The notes under the pieces were generated by a model that saw only the letters and a list, made by a program, of their open reading frames with translations, had not been told where the DNA came from and did not search any database. Below, in pieces: positions 16,949 to 26,171 of a DNA stretch of 64,000 bases (the first letter of the stretch is position 1; every line of letters begins with the position of its first letter). Source of the DNA: Bacteroidales bacterium (lineage in GTDB: Bacteria > Bacteroidota > Bacteroidia > Bacteroidales > WCHB1-69); assembly GCA_016290295.1 (NCBI GenBank), contig JAEETJ010000002.1, positions 143,583 to 207,582 on the forward strand. The letters run 5' to 3'. A program made the position numbers and the translations under genes.

Positions 16949-18043
16949 ATGAAAAAAATCACATTATTTTTATGTTCGGCTTTGCTGGTGTTGGCCGCTT
17001 GTAACAAACATCAGAATGAATACACCATTAATGGTCATCTGGATGACGCCGACTTTGAGGGTAAGACGGTTTATCTTTATGACGCTTTTCAAGGTACGGA
17101 ACTTAAATCCGCTGTCATAACCAATGGAACTTTCACTTTTACAGATACTGTCAGCTCACCGGTGTTGGTTTCTATCAGAACTGTTGATGGTGAGGAAATC
17201 AATTATAGTTTGATGGCGGTATTGGAACCCGGAACAATTTATGCCGACCTGGTAACTGATTCATTGTCTGGTACTGCTTTGAACGACAACTTGCATAAGT
17301 TTGTCATGTTTGAGAACGAGATAGGTGACGGATTGCAGGAAGATTATACGCAAATGATGATTATTGAAGACGAGGCTGAACAAAAAGAAGCTATGAAGGA
17401 ATTTGAAGCCAGATATGAAGAGGCTATGGCACAGTATAATCAGATTGTCAATCAAAATTACAATGAAAACAAATCCAATATTTTAGGAGTTTATTTTCTT
17501 AATAATATGCAGGAACTGACCTACGAACAATTGAACACCATGTTGCAAGACGCAGCTCCTGTGGTAGTAAATCATCCTTCCGTGCAACAAAAACTGGAAA
17601 TGTTGAGGAAACTGGAGGCAACGAAGGCTGGTCAAGCATACGTTGATATTGATGTGGTTGATTTCAAGACGGGTAATGCTGCCAAGCTGAGTGATTATGT
17701 GGCAGGTAAGATTGCTTTGGTGGATTTCTGGGCTTCATGGTGCAGACCTTGCCGTGACGAAATCCTCAATGTCGCCAATATCTATAAGGAATATGGTGAC
17801 AAGATTGCGGTAATTAGTTTGAACGTATGGGATAAACCTGAATCACAGGCAGAGACCATTAAAGAACTGAATATGAATTGGATTCAGCTTTCCGATACCA
17901 CCAAGAAAGCCACGGAGGCGTATGGTATCAATGGTATTCCTCAGATTATGCTGATTGGTGCTGATGGCACTATCCTCGCTCGCGACCTCCGCGAAGGAGC
18001 AATTGAAGAGGCTATCGTGAATGCTTTGAAACAGAACTCCTAA
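16949..18043 (+). CDS. TlpA-type thiol-disulfide lipoprotein with DUF4369-like N terminus
   Basis: 364 residues. Lipoprotein leader MKKITLFLCSALLVLAAC (Cys18), an N-terminal beta domain of the DUF4369 type (YTINGHLDDADFEGKTVYLY), a helical linker around 110-220, and a C-terminal thioredoxin domain with WASWCRPCRDE (Cys265, Cys268) and the cis-Pro region NGIPQIMLIG. Faces the periplasm as a reductant or disulfide exchanger. The ATG at 16949 is chosen because it gives the lipobox leader; earlier in-frame residues come from repeat DNA. Confidence 0.9.
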   Translation: MKKITLFLCSALLVLAACNKHQNEYTINGHLDDADFEGKTVYLYDAFQGTELKSAVITNGTFTFTDTVSSPVLVSIRTVDGEEINYSLMAVLEPGTIYADLVTDSLSGTALNDNLHKFVMFENEIGDGLQEDYTQMMIIEDEAEQKEAMKEFEARYEEAMAQYNQIVNQNYNENKSNILGVYFLNNMQELTYEQLNTMLQDAAPVVVNHPSVQQKLEMLRKLEATKAGQAYVDIDVVDFKTGNAAKLSDYVAGKIALVDFWASWCRPCRDEILNVANIYKEYGDKIAVISLNVWDKPESQAETIKELNMNWIQLSDTTKKATEAYGINGIPQIMLIGADGTILARDLREGAIEEAIVNALKQNS

Positions 18044-18060
18044 TCATATCATTTTACGAA

Positions 18061-18098
18061 TAAAAAAAAGACGGATCAAACGGTCCGTCTTTTTTTTA
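18061..18098. terminator. bidirectional terminator
   Basis: AAGACGGA pairs with TCCGTCTT around an 8-base loop, with A run before and T run after, so it can end transcription from the TlpA gene on plus and from the feo operon on minus. It overlaps the stop codon of the FeoB-associated gene. Confidence 0.9.
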
Positions 18099-18275
18099 TT
18101 TTCTGCAGCAGCTGCCATTGGAGCATCCAGGGCTTCCTTTACAACATGAAGAGTCTGATGGACCGCGACCACCACCACTGTCACAACAACGATTGCCGTT
18201 ACGATGGTGAATTACTATCGCAGCGGCAACCATTAAGATGACAATCAAGACTACTAAAATGCTCTGCCAGTTCAT
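18096..18275 (-). CDS. FeoB-associated Cys-rich membrane protein
   Basis: A 59-residue gene below usual size cut-offs, read directly from the sequence nine bases after the feoAB stop. It starts MNWQSILVVLIVILMVAAAI, giving a single transmembrane helix at about 5-22, then HHRNGNRCCDSG and a tail with eight cysteines (CC, CC, C, CC pattern plus one more) ending SCCRK and a TAA stop at 18096. This architecture matches the short cysteine-rich proteins that follow feoB in many anaerobes and may handle ferrous iron or protein contacts at the pore; that role is inferred. Confidence 0.85.
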   Translation of the reverse strand: MNWQSILVVLIVILMVAAAIVIHHRNGNRCCDSGGGRGPSDSSCCKGSPGCSNGSCCRK

Positions 18276-18284
18276 CTTGCATGC

Positions 18285-20669
18285 TTAAAGGATGAGTCCG
18301 GTGATGAGAAAGGCAATCCACGCCACCACCCAGGCCACCGCACATTGGAAGAACACCACAAACAGTGCCCAACGGCCTCCTAACTCGCGGCGTACGGCGG
18401 CGATACTGGCCACACAGGGTGTGTAGAGCAGGCAGAAAACCAGCATGGGCACCACATTGGCCATGGTGAAGATGCTGATGCCTCCTAACACGCCAATGGT
18501 GGAGATGACGCTTTCCTTGGCCATGAAACCACTGATCAGAGCGGTGACAATACGCCAGTCGCCCAGACCTAACGGACTGAAAACGGGTGCAATGGCCCCA
18601 GCTATCACGGCCAACATGCTACCTTCGCCATTTTCCACCACGTTGAAGTGGAAGTCAAAGGTCTGCAAGCACCAAATGATGACGGAGGCGACAAAAATGA
18701 CGGTGAAAGCCTTCTGCAAGAAGTCTTTGGTCTTGTCCCACAGCAGATGCAACACATTCTTGGCTTGTGGCATGCGGTAGTTGGGCATTTCCATCACGAA
18801 GGATGTGGTACTTCTCTTTTTCGAGATAAGCTTATTGACCAGGGCCACAATAATGCCAACGGTAACACCTAACAAATAGAGTCCGATAAGGACCAATCCG
18901 CCATGATGCGGGAAGAAATAGGCAGTAAAGAAGGCATAAATAGGAATTTTGGCGCTACAACTCATGAAAGGCGTAAGCAGGATGGTCAGGCGACGGTCGC
19001 GCATAGAGGGTAGGGTGCGGGCAGCCATGATGGCGGGCACCGAACATCCGAATCCTATCAGCATGGGCACAATACTGCGCCCTGACAAGCCAAGATGTCT
19101 TAGCAATTTGTCCGTCACAAAGGCTACACGGGCCATATAACCGCTGTCTTCCAGCAAACTCAAGAAGAAGAACAAGATGATGATGATAGGCACAAAGCTC
19201 AACACACTGCCTACACCACCGAAAATGCCATCGACCACCAAGGATTGTACGGTTTCATTGACATTGGCGGCGGCAAGGGCGGAGCCACAGACTCCCGCCA
19301 ACCATTGGATGCCTTGGTCAAGCCAGTCCTGTAGCGGTGCACCTAATACATCGATGGATAACCAGATAATCAGGCATAGTACCACCACAAAAATCGGGAA
19401 GGCAGTCCATTTGCCGGTGAGTATGCGGTCAATCTTTTTACTTCGCTGATATTCAATGCTTTCTTTGGGCTTGACAACGGTTTTCTCGCAGAGTTTGTGG
19501 ATGAAATTATAGCGCATATCTGCCATGGCGGCAGCACGGTCCATGCCGCGTTCTTCTTCCATCTGCAAAATGATGTGCTCCAAGGTTTCCTTCTCATTCT
19601 GAGATAGTTGCAATCGCTCCAAAATATTGGTGTCGCCTTCCACTAGTTTGCTGGCTGCAAAACGCAAGGGCAGACCGGCTTTTTCGGCATGGTCTTCCAC
19701 CAAGTGCATAATGCTGTGCAGACAGCGGTGGACGGCTCCACCATGGTCGTCTTTATCGCAAAAATCCTGTCGTACAGGTTTTTCCTGATATTTTGCGATA
19801 TGAATGGCATGTTCCACCAACTCATCAATGCCTTCATTTTTGGCCGCGGAAATAGGAATGACAGGCGTACCCAAAATTCTTTCCATCTCGTTGACACGGA
19901 TACTTCCTCCGTTGTGCCGCACTTCATCCATCATGTTCAGCGCCAGCACGATAGGAATATCCATTTCCATCAATTGCATGGTCAGATATAGATTCCGTTC
20001 AATGTTTGAGGCATCCAGAATGTTGATGATGGCTTTGGGCTTGTCGTTCAGAATGAAATTCCGTGAGACTTTTTCTTCAGCAGTATAAGACGATAAGGAA
20101 TACATGCCGGGCAAATCAGTGACCAATGTGTTTTTCTGACCTCGTATTTCACCGTCTTTGCGGTCAACGGTGACACCGGGGAAGTTGCCGACATGTTGTT
20201 TGGATCCTGTCAGTTGGTTGAACAGGGTAGTCTTGCCGCAGTTTTGTTGTCCGGCAAGTGCAAAAGTCAAAACAATATCCTCTGACAGAGGACGCTCGTG
20301 GTTTTTATCATGATATATTCCAGCCTCACCGTAGCCGGGGTGACTGTTGTGTTCGTGCAGGGATTCCGCCACACGTGCTTCAGGATGGGTAAATGGCGAA
20401 TTGTTTTGTGGGGTAGTATCAGCATTTGTCGTGCTGTCAGTAGGTTCCGCTCTCTGTACTGAAATTTTTTCCGCCTCTGCCAAACGCAAAGTTAAGGAAT
20501 AACCATGAACCATAACCTCCATGGGGTCTCCCATAGGGGCGTATTTGACCAGTTTGATGGTGGTGCCGGGAATGATACCCATGTCCAGCAGATGCTGCCG
20601 GCAAATACCATTCCCCTCCACCTGTGTAACTTCACCAAACTGACCAATTTTCAGGTCCCGTAAGGTCAT
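18285..20669 (-). CDS. feoB: ferrous iron transport protein, FeoA-FeoB fusion
   Basis: Imports Fe2+ across the inner membrane. 794 residues: an N-terminal FeoA SH3-like domain (1-75, MTLRDLKIGQFGEVTQVEG, HLLDMGIIPGTTIKL), a low-complexity polar linker rich in His, Asn and Thr (76-125), then the FeoB G domain with G1 GQQNCGKTT, a G2 region NFPGVTVDR, G3 DLPG and G4 NMMDE, followed by about ten membrane segments from residue about 425 including the GFGCSVPAIMAAR and CSAKIPIYAFF gate motifs. Starts six bases after the GAPDH-like gene and is followed by the Cys-rich partner. Confidence 0.96.
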   Translation of the reverse strand: MTLRDLKIGQFGEVTQVEGNGICRQHLLDMGIIPGTTIKLVKYAPMGDPMEVMVHGYSLTLRLAEAEKISVQRAEPTDSTTNADTTPQNNSPFTHPEARVAESLHEHNSHPGYGEAGIYHDKNHERPLSEDIVLTFALAGQQNCGKTTLFNQLTGSKQHVGNFPGVTVDRKDGEIRGQKNTLVTDLPGMYSLSSYTAEEKVSRNFILNDKPKAIINILDASNIERNLYLTMQLMEMDIPIVLALNMMDEVRHNGGSIRVNEMERILGTPVIPISAAKNEGIDELVEHAIHIAKYQEKPVRQDFCDKDDHGGAVHRCLHSIMHLVEDHAEKAGLPLRFAASKLVEGDTNILERLQLSQNEKETLEHIILQMEEERGMDRAAAMADMRYNFIHKLCEKTVVKPKESIEYQRSKKIDRILTGKWTAFPIFVVVLCLIIWLSIDVLGAPLQDWLDQGIQWLAGVCGSALAAANVNETVQSLVVDGIFGGVGSVLSFVPIIIILFFFLSLLEDSGYMARVAFVTDKLLRHLGLSGRSIVPMLIGFGCSVPAIMAARTLPSMRDRRLTILLTPFMSCSAKIPIYAFFTAYFFPHHGGLVLIGLYLLGVTVGIIVALVNKLISKKRSTTSFVMEMPNYRMPQAKNVLHLLWDKTKDFLQKAFTVIFVASVIIWCLQTFDFHFNVVENGEGSMLAVIAGAIAPVFSPLGLGDWRIVTALISGFMAKESVISTIGVLGGISIFTMANVVPMLVFCLLYTPCVASIAAVRRELGGRWALFVVFFQCAVAWVVAWIAFLITGLIL

Positions 20670-20675
20670 TGGGCT

Positions 20676-21923
20676 TTAGTCAATGCTTGAAATCACGTAT
20701 TCTGTCAACCGGCCCAGACAGGATACGTAGCTGCCGAATTCGTTGTCGTACCAGCCCATAATCTTGGCGTGGGTGACAGGAATGTTGATTTCGGGAATGT
20801 CGTGCATACCCATGCTGGCCAAAATTTCGGTAGGCACCTTCAGGAAGCCTGTTCTGGTGTGGATTTCCTTGCCTTCGATAACGATGGCGGCAGGCATGCC
20901 AATCAGATCCATGGAAACATTCTGCTGCATTGAGAATTTCAACAGACCTTTTTGCTGGCCTTCGGAAACTTTTCTGTAGATGTCGCGAATGTAGTCGCCT
21001 GAAATGTAAGGAACTCCATTCTCATTCAGACGAGAGTTGAAGGTGATGTTCAAAGCGATCAGGGAAACCGTCGGGGTGGGGATACGGATAGAGTCGGCCA
21101 TGAAACCGAAGTTGGAGGTCTCAGGGATTACTTTCTCCAAAGTCTTAGCAGCACCCGTTGTGGACAGAATGATATTGTTCAATACTGAACGGTTCTTTCT
21201 CAAGTCGGTAGCACCTTCTTTCGGTACGCCATCCAATACATTCTGAGTGTTAGTAGCAGCATGAACTGTTGACAATGAAGCAGTTAATACATTGCAGGTT
21301 TCCTTGTCATCCAACAAAGGTTTAATCATGTGGGCCAAACCTGTGGTGGTACAAGAAGCGGCTGACAGCACATGGTGTTTCTGCGGGTCGAAGCAGTGGT
21401 GGTTGATGCCGTAAATCAGGGTAGGGGTGTTTTCGGCATTGAAATCACTCTGTTTGATTTTGAAAGGAGCACTGGCAATAACATGCTCTGCACCAGCGGT
21501 CAAGTGACCCAAGATGCTGCCTTTGCCTTCATTGTCGGGCAGTGAGGGATCGAGGAACTTGCCAGTACAATCAACTACAACTCTTACGCCTTCGGCTTTC
21601 CAGTTGATGTTGCGAGGATTACGCTCGGTAATCAACAGCTTGATGGGAAAACCATCCACCTCGATCATGTTTTTGTCATGGTCGATGATTTTCACTTCCA
21701 CCTGCTTGCCGGCGCGGCCATAGAGGAAGAAACTCAAGTTGCCGTAAGTAGAGTCCGTGCACAACTGCTGGATGTAGTCTTCCAGGTGCTTACCAACTTC
21801 ACGGCCAACGTTAACAACAAGACCATCAACTTTGCGTGACAGCAAGTGATGCCAGATGGTCAGTTTACCAATTCTACCTGAGCCATTGATACCCAGGATT
21901 TTCTTTTCATTAATGCTAATCAT
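20676..21923 (-). CDS. divergent glyceraldehyde-3-phosphate dehydrogenase paralogue
   Basis: 415 residues, about 80 longer than GapA. Rossmann motif GINGSGRIGKLTIW (canonical GINGFGRIG), catalytic Cys in SAASCTTTGLAH (canonical SNASCTTNCLAP, so the Asn next to the second Thr is changed), STTGAAKTLEKVIPE substrate-binding loop and the conserved C-terminal WYDNEFGSY. The extra length is mainly N-terminal (residues 35-75) and in the PSLPDNEGKGSILGH region. Probably a NAD(P)-dependent aldehyde-phosphate dehydrogenase; whether it acts on G3P or a related substrate (such as erythrose 4-phosphate) is open. It is only six bases upstream of feoAB. Confidence 0.85.
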   Translation of the reverse strand: MISINEKKILGINGSGRIGKLTIWHHLLSRKVDGLVVNVGREVGKHLEDYIQQLCTDSTYGNLSFFLYGRAGKQVEVKIIDHDKNMIEVDGFPIKLLITERNPRNINWKAEGVRVVVDCTGKFLDPSLPDNEGKGSILGHLTAGAEHVIASAPFKIKQSDFNAENTPTLIYGINHHCFDPQKHHVLSAASCTTTGLAHMIKPLLDDKETCNVLTASLSTVHAATNTQNVLDGVPKEGATDLRKNRSVLNNIILSTTGAAKTLEKVIPETSNFGFMADSIRIPTPTVSLIALNITFNSRLNENGVPYISGDYIRDIYRKVSEGQQKGLLKFSMQQNVSMDLIGMPAAIVIEGKEIHTRTGFLKVPTEILASMGMHDIPEINIPVTHAKIMGWYDNEFGSYVSCLGRLTEYVISSID

Positions 21924-22004
21924 AGTTTTTGTGTTTAATTGTTTATTTGTTGAATTGTTTAATTGTTTTTTCTTTGAGAATTGAGAGGAAGGAGTTTAAA
22001 GAAA

Positions 22005-22073
22005 TTAAAGTCTATAAAGTCTTTAAGGAGATTTTTAATTCTTAACTTTCAGTTTTCAGTTTTCAATTTTTAA
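22005..22073. repeat. AAGTCTTTAAGG / CAGTTTTCAGTTTTCAA tract
   Basis: Short repeats AAAGTCTATAAAGTCTTTAA and TTTCAGTTTTCAGTTTTCAA fill the space after the stop codon of the PPDK-like gene. Confidence 0.6.
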
Positions 22074-25000
22074 CTAGTTTTCCTCCACGCTGATGGGGTA
22101 GTTTCCTTTGTAAATGAGGCCGTTCTTGCCATCAATAGCGATTTCGTCGAAGAGCTTGAACTGGTTGCCGTTAATGGTGCAGGTTTTTTCCAAGTCATTG
22201 ACAATCAGGTCATCACAGTTAACCACGCAAATCTTGCCCAGTGAGGAAGCAGTGACTGCCGCATGTGAGGTTGCACCACCACGGGCGGTGAGCAGACCGT
22301 CACATTCGAAAATCAGCTCGATGTCATCGGGAACAGTGTCGGGACGTACCAATACCATCTGCTTGTCGTTGCCAGGTGTATTCTTGATGTGTTCGATATC
22401 GTCTTTGTCGAACACGATAATGCCGTTGAGCACACCTGCGCCAATACCGATACCGCTGCCCACCTTGTTCATTTCTTCTCTCGGCACGGCAAAGACTTCC
22501 ACACCGCTTTCGGTACCAACTGCCATATTTCTGGTCTGCAAAATGTACAAACCGTCGGCATCGGCAGTTTCGAAGGTGAATTCTATCTCCTGATGGATGA
22601 AACCGTCATTTTCAATCATGCGCTTGGTCACTTCCTTCAGCTTGTTGAAGATGTCGGGATAGTGGCTTTCGAGTGAGAACGGCGCTTTCTGGTAGCTGCG
22701 TTCGCGCTGTGCCTCGCTGATAGGCAGGGTGTTAACCAAACCGCCCACAATATCCTCGCCCTGGCTCAGGAATGAGAAGTCACCGTTCAGGTTGATGGCC
22801 GAGCGATTGCTCTTGATGTCACGGGTAAACAGCACACCAGAACCAGACTCGTAGTGGATGTTACCCAGCACCATCTTCTGCACGATGACAGCGGTGCCCC
22901 ATTCATTGGCGATGTGCATGTGCTCACGATATACCTTGGCACGCGGAGAGTTCCAAGAGTCAAAGACCGTGGTGATGGCTATCTTCAGCTGCATGAAAGG
23001 ATCTTCCTCGAAATGAATGTTGTGGTCAATCAGCAATTGCTTGTAGGCAAAAGCAATCTCACGCATGTTTTCGGGTGTGAAGCCAATCTTCTGCGCCACA
23101 TTGTATTTCTTCTTGTAATTGAGGATAATCTGGTCAAAATCATCACGTTCCAGACCGTAGGACATACCCCAGGTCTGCAACAAACGGCGGTAGCAGTCCC
23201 ATGAAGTCCAGCCGTAGTTCTCTTGTTTGCTCAATTCTTCGGTGATTTCGTCGTTTAAGCCCACATTCAAGAAGGTGTTCATGGCACCTGGCATCGAAAT
23301 GGCCGAACCGGAACGCACACTCAACAAGAGGGGATTGTGCGGATCTCCAAATTTGCAGCCTGTAATCTCCTCAATCTTAGCCAGATGGGCTTTAATCATC
23401 TGGTCTAACTCGTTATTGATAGGTTCAACCTTCAAGATGGATTTGATACGGCGGAAAACCTCTGTGGTAATGATAAATCCAGGCGGAACGGGATAATTAT
23501 TCAGGTATAATTTTTTCAGATAATAAGCCTTGGAGCCCAAGAACACCTGGTTGTCAATCTGAGGAGTTTCCTGATATAGCGGACTAATGGCCATGTTCTG
23601 GTCGTAGGTCATAATGTTCCGTGCTTCTTCCGCGGTCAGCACATTCACCTGCTTACGCAGATTGTTCAGGATTTCGCCCATGAAGTTATCCAGCTGCTGG
23701 ATGATAAATGCTGATGACAACAGCTCACGGTAGAAAATTTCGGACTTCTGGGCAATGATTTTCTTCATCTCAACCTTATCCGTGATTTCAGGATATTGCT
23801 GCGGAATAATAACTTTCAGCAGGATATCGTAAGGACGGATGAAATAGTTGTTGATAATCTCCTTGATGCTGCCTTCCATGAATTGGAAAATATTGATATA
23901 CTGATCAATAGTGAAGCATCCTGAAGTTAAACTGTATTCCATCATCTTTAGGTTGGAGTCGAAACTCTGGTCATGTATACCGTCGAGACTCAGACCATCG
24001 CGCAACAGCTGGAGCATGTCGCAGATTTCCTTGAAAATCTTGAGGGTGAAGAACTCGGTGTTGAGTCCCATGATAATGCGTTTCACCAAGACGGAGGCGA
24101 TACGTTCCAGACGGAAGGTGATGCCCAAAGCATCGAATTTCACTTCCTTGTAGTAACCGTACATGGACGGAATACCGAAAGCAATGTGGCGTTTGTAGAA
24201 AACATTTTCCCAACCTTCGCTCTTCTTTTCGTCGAAGATGATGTCGTTGAGCTTCTTCATCAGCGAGAAGATGTGCTTCAGCGTTTCCACGGGCTCGTCT
24301 TTGTCGAGCAGCATCTCTAATTTGTCAATATCTTCTTTATCAACAAAATAGTATTTCTTCAGAATGTTGATGATATCGGTAGAATCGAAGATGTATTTCT
24401 CTTTCAGCAACTGATACAGCTCGATAATCAGGCATACACGCTTGATGTCGGTTTCGTTGTCATGCTGTACATTTTTCATCAGCTCTTCCACTTCGTCTTT
24501 CTTCTTCTCTATCAGCATTTCCACGGTCAGATTGTTCTTCTCCAACAGCTGTGTCAGCACCTCGTGAACGCCTTTCACCCATATACCTTCGGGATCGACC
24601 AAAGAATAAACGTTTTGTGGCAGAATCTTCTCCAAATGCTTCTTGTCCAGATCTTTCCAGAAATAAATCACATCCAAAGTAATCTGGATATGGGAGTTGT
24701 TACCTTCGGTATGGATTTGTTTTCTCAAGAAGTGAATGAGCTTGTCATTACGGTGCGACAATTCGTCAATCTTGGTGGAAACGTCACGCAATACGCCTTC
24801 CGCGCCGATTTCGTTGAAATAGACGGGGAATATTCTTGCCAACTGCTTGGTTTGCTTATAGATAGGTGATATTCTGGCATTCAACAGCTTGGTAATATCT
24901 TTCTGGAAGAAGTCGGTATCGAAGATGAAGATGCCACCCACACGCAGGTTAATAATCAAAGCGGCCAAAAGGCGCTGCATGGTTTCCGGATCGTATTCAA

Positions 25001-26171
25001 TCAGCTCTAACCATACGCGGATATTCTTGACATGGCAGGGGTTCACCTTCAGTTCCCAGTCATTGGTCATATAAGTGATACCCGGGGTAACGAAGCCGAA
25101 ATCAATGATTTTCCGCTCTAAATAATGGATAAGCGTAGTGTTTTTCGTATTGATGATTTCCTTTCCCAAGGTGAGAATGGAATCCAGAATCATATTGATA
25201 TGGCTCTCTTTGAAGTCGTTGAACTGGGAGAACAGCTCGTTCATGGATTCGATGCATTGCTCCTCATCCAATTCAGTACTGATACGCTTGATGACCTTGT
25301 TCAGCTCAATGAGCAGGTACTCGCGCTGGTATTTGACACCAGGCAAATGCAACAGGTAGAAAATATAGCAGAACTGCTCGCTGGCCTTATCGAAAATGTC
25401 GATTTCCTTCTTGTAAGCCTCAATGACATCGGCAAAGGTGAAAGCGTATTTGGTCAGCTCGTCAAAGTTCTCGGCAGAGTCTATCTTCTCGTAGTAGTCG
25501 GCATACATGGCTTTGCCCAATTGCGCCATGGACTCACTGTAATCCTTCGACATTTTGCTGCGGTTCTTTTCATACCAGGCCTCAATCTGTGTGGTGTCTT
25601 CCCAGAACTGGACATTGCTGCGCAACAATTTCCGCATGAATTCCAAAGTCATGGTTGCGGTAGCCTCATTTTCGGAAGCTTTACGCAGTTTTTTCTTGAA
25701 ATGGCCAACATTGTACAGATAGCTGAAGCTGTTCGCCTCGAAATTCTTGTCCAGAATGGTCAGGTAATCGGTGAGAAAATGGGTGCCTGCAAGCGTGTCG
25801 TAAGCATTGTTGAAGAAGTCCAAAAAAGTGTAAATCAATTGTTTACACAAATCATCGTCCAATTGTTTCTGCAATAATTCATCGTAGATGTCAAAGATGA
25901 TTTGCAAGGCTTTTTCCTTGGTTTCATCAGGCAATTCCTTATAGAGCCAGAAATCCGTAATGGTAACGCTAACCAATTGGTTTACAATTTCTTTTCTGTT
26001 TGAGAACGGATGATGATATTCGTTGAAAAAGTCGGTGATACGTTTGTGAATACCCCAGTAATTGTCGGACAAGGACATAAACCATTGATGATGATCAGGA
26101 ATGGTGTAGGGTATGTTTTGTGTGCGCGAGAGGTTGGCTTCGAGCGCTTGAGATTTAATCATTTCATTCAT
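22074..26171 (-). CDS. giant PPDK-like protein without the PEP/pyruvate barrel
   Basis: 1365 residues. Residues 1 to about 870 are highly charged and mostly helical by eye and match no family I recognise. From about 878 comes a PPDK/PEP-synthase ATP-binding domain: GSKAYYLKKLYLNNYPVPPG, LSVRSGSAISMPGAMNT (about 950), GLVNTLP and LQTRNM. It ends with a phosphohistidine swivel domain with LTARGGATSHAAVTASS, His1303, and only 62 further residues. The C-terminal TIM barrel that binds PEP/pyruvate in true PPDK is absent, so conversion of pyruvate to PEP cannot be assumed; phosphotransfer from ATP through His1303 to another acceptor is plausible. The ATG at 26171 overlaps the gapA stop by eight bases, indicating translational coupling. 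Confidence 0.8.
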   Translation of the reverse strand: MNEMIKSQALEANLSRTQNIPYTIPDHHQWFMSLSDNYWGIHKRITDFFNEYHHPFSNRKEIVNQLVSVTITDFWLYKELPDETKEKALQIIFDIYDELLQKQLDDDLCKQLIYTFLDFFNNAYDTLAGTHFLTDYLTILDKNFEANSFSYLYNVGHFKKKLRKASENEATATMTLEFMRKLLRSNVQFWEDTTQIEAWYEKNRSKMSKDYSESMAQLGKAMYADYYEKIDSAENFDELTKYAFTFADVIEAYKKEIDIFDKASEQFCYIFYLLHLPGVKYQREYLLIELNKVIKRISTELDEEQCIESMNELFSQFNDFKESHINMILDSILTLGKEIINTKNTTLIHYLERKIIDFGFVTPGITYMTNDWELKVNPCHVKNIRVWLELIEYDPETMQRLLAALIINLRVGGIFIFDTDFFQKDITKLLNARISPIYKQTKQLARIFPVYFNEIGAEGVLRDVSTKIDELSHRNDKLIHFLRKQIHTEGNNSHIQITLDVIYFWKDLDKKHLEKILPQNVYSLVDPEGIWVKGVHEVLTQLLEKNNLTVEMLIEKKKDEVEELMKNVQHDNETDIKRVCLIIELYQLLKEKYIFDSTDIINILKKYYFVDKEDIDKLEMLLDKDEPVETLKHIFSLMKKLNDIIFDEKKSEGWENVFYKRHIAFGIPSMYGYYKEVKFDALGITFRLERIASVLVKRIIMGLNTEFFTLKIFKEICDMLQLLRDGLSLDGIHDQSFDSNLKMMEYSLTSGCFTIDQYINIFQFMEGSIKEIINNYFIRPYDILLKVIIPQQYPEITDKVEMKKIIAQKSEIFYRELLSSAFIIQQLDNFMGEILNNLRKQVNVLTAEEARNIMTYDQNMAISPLYQETPQIDNQVFLGSKAYYLKKLYLNNYPVPPGFIITTEVFRRIKSILKVEPINNELDQMIKAHLAKIEEITGCKFGDPHNPLLLSVRSGSAISMPGAMNTFLNVGLNDEITEELSKQENYGWTSWDCYRRLLQTWGMSYGLERDDFDQIILNYKKKYNVAQKIGFTPENMREIAFAYKQLLIDHNIHFEEDPFMQLKIAITTVFDSWNSPRAKVYREHMHIANEWGTAVIVQKMVLGNIHYESGSGVLFTRDIKSNRSAINLNGDFSFLSQGEDIVGGLVNTLPISEAQRERSYQKAPFSLESHYPDIFNKLKEVTKRMIENDGFIHQEIEFTFETADADGLYILQTRNMAVGTESGVEVFAVPREEMNKVGSGIGIGAGVLNGIIVFDKDDIEHIKNTPGNDKQMVLVRPDTVPDDIELIFECDGLLTARGGATSHAAVTASSLGKICVVNCDDLIVNDLEKTCTINGNQFKLFDEIAIDGKNGLIYKGNYPISVEEN

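Noticed and set aside
22389..25877. Several plus-strand open frames inside the PPDK-like gene (up to 250 codons)
   Set aside because: Antisense to a continuous 1365-codon frame with recognisable domains; no signal of coding in themselves.
22074..26171. Annotation as ordinary pyruvate phosphate dikinase
   Set aside because: The C-terminal PEP/pyruvate-binding barrel is missing, so the name would claim a reaction the protein may not perform.
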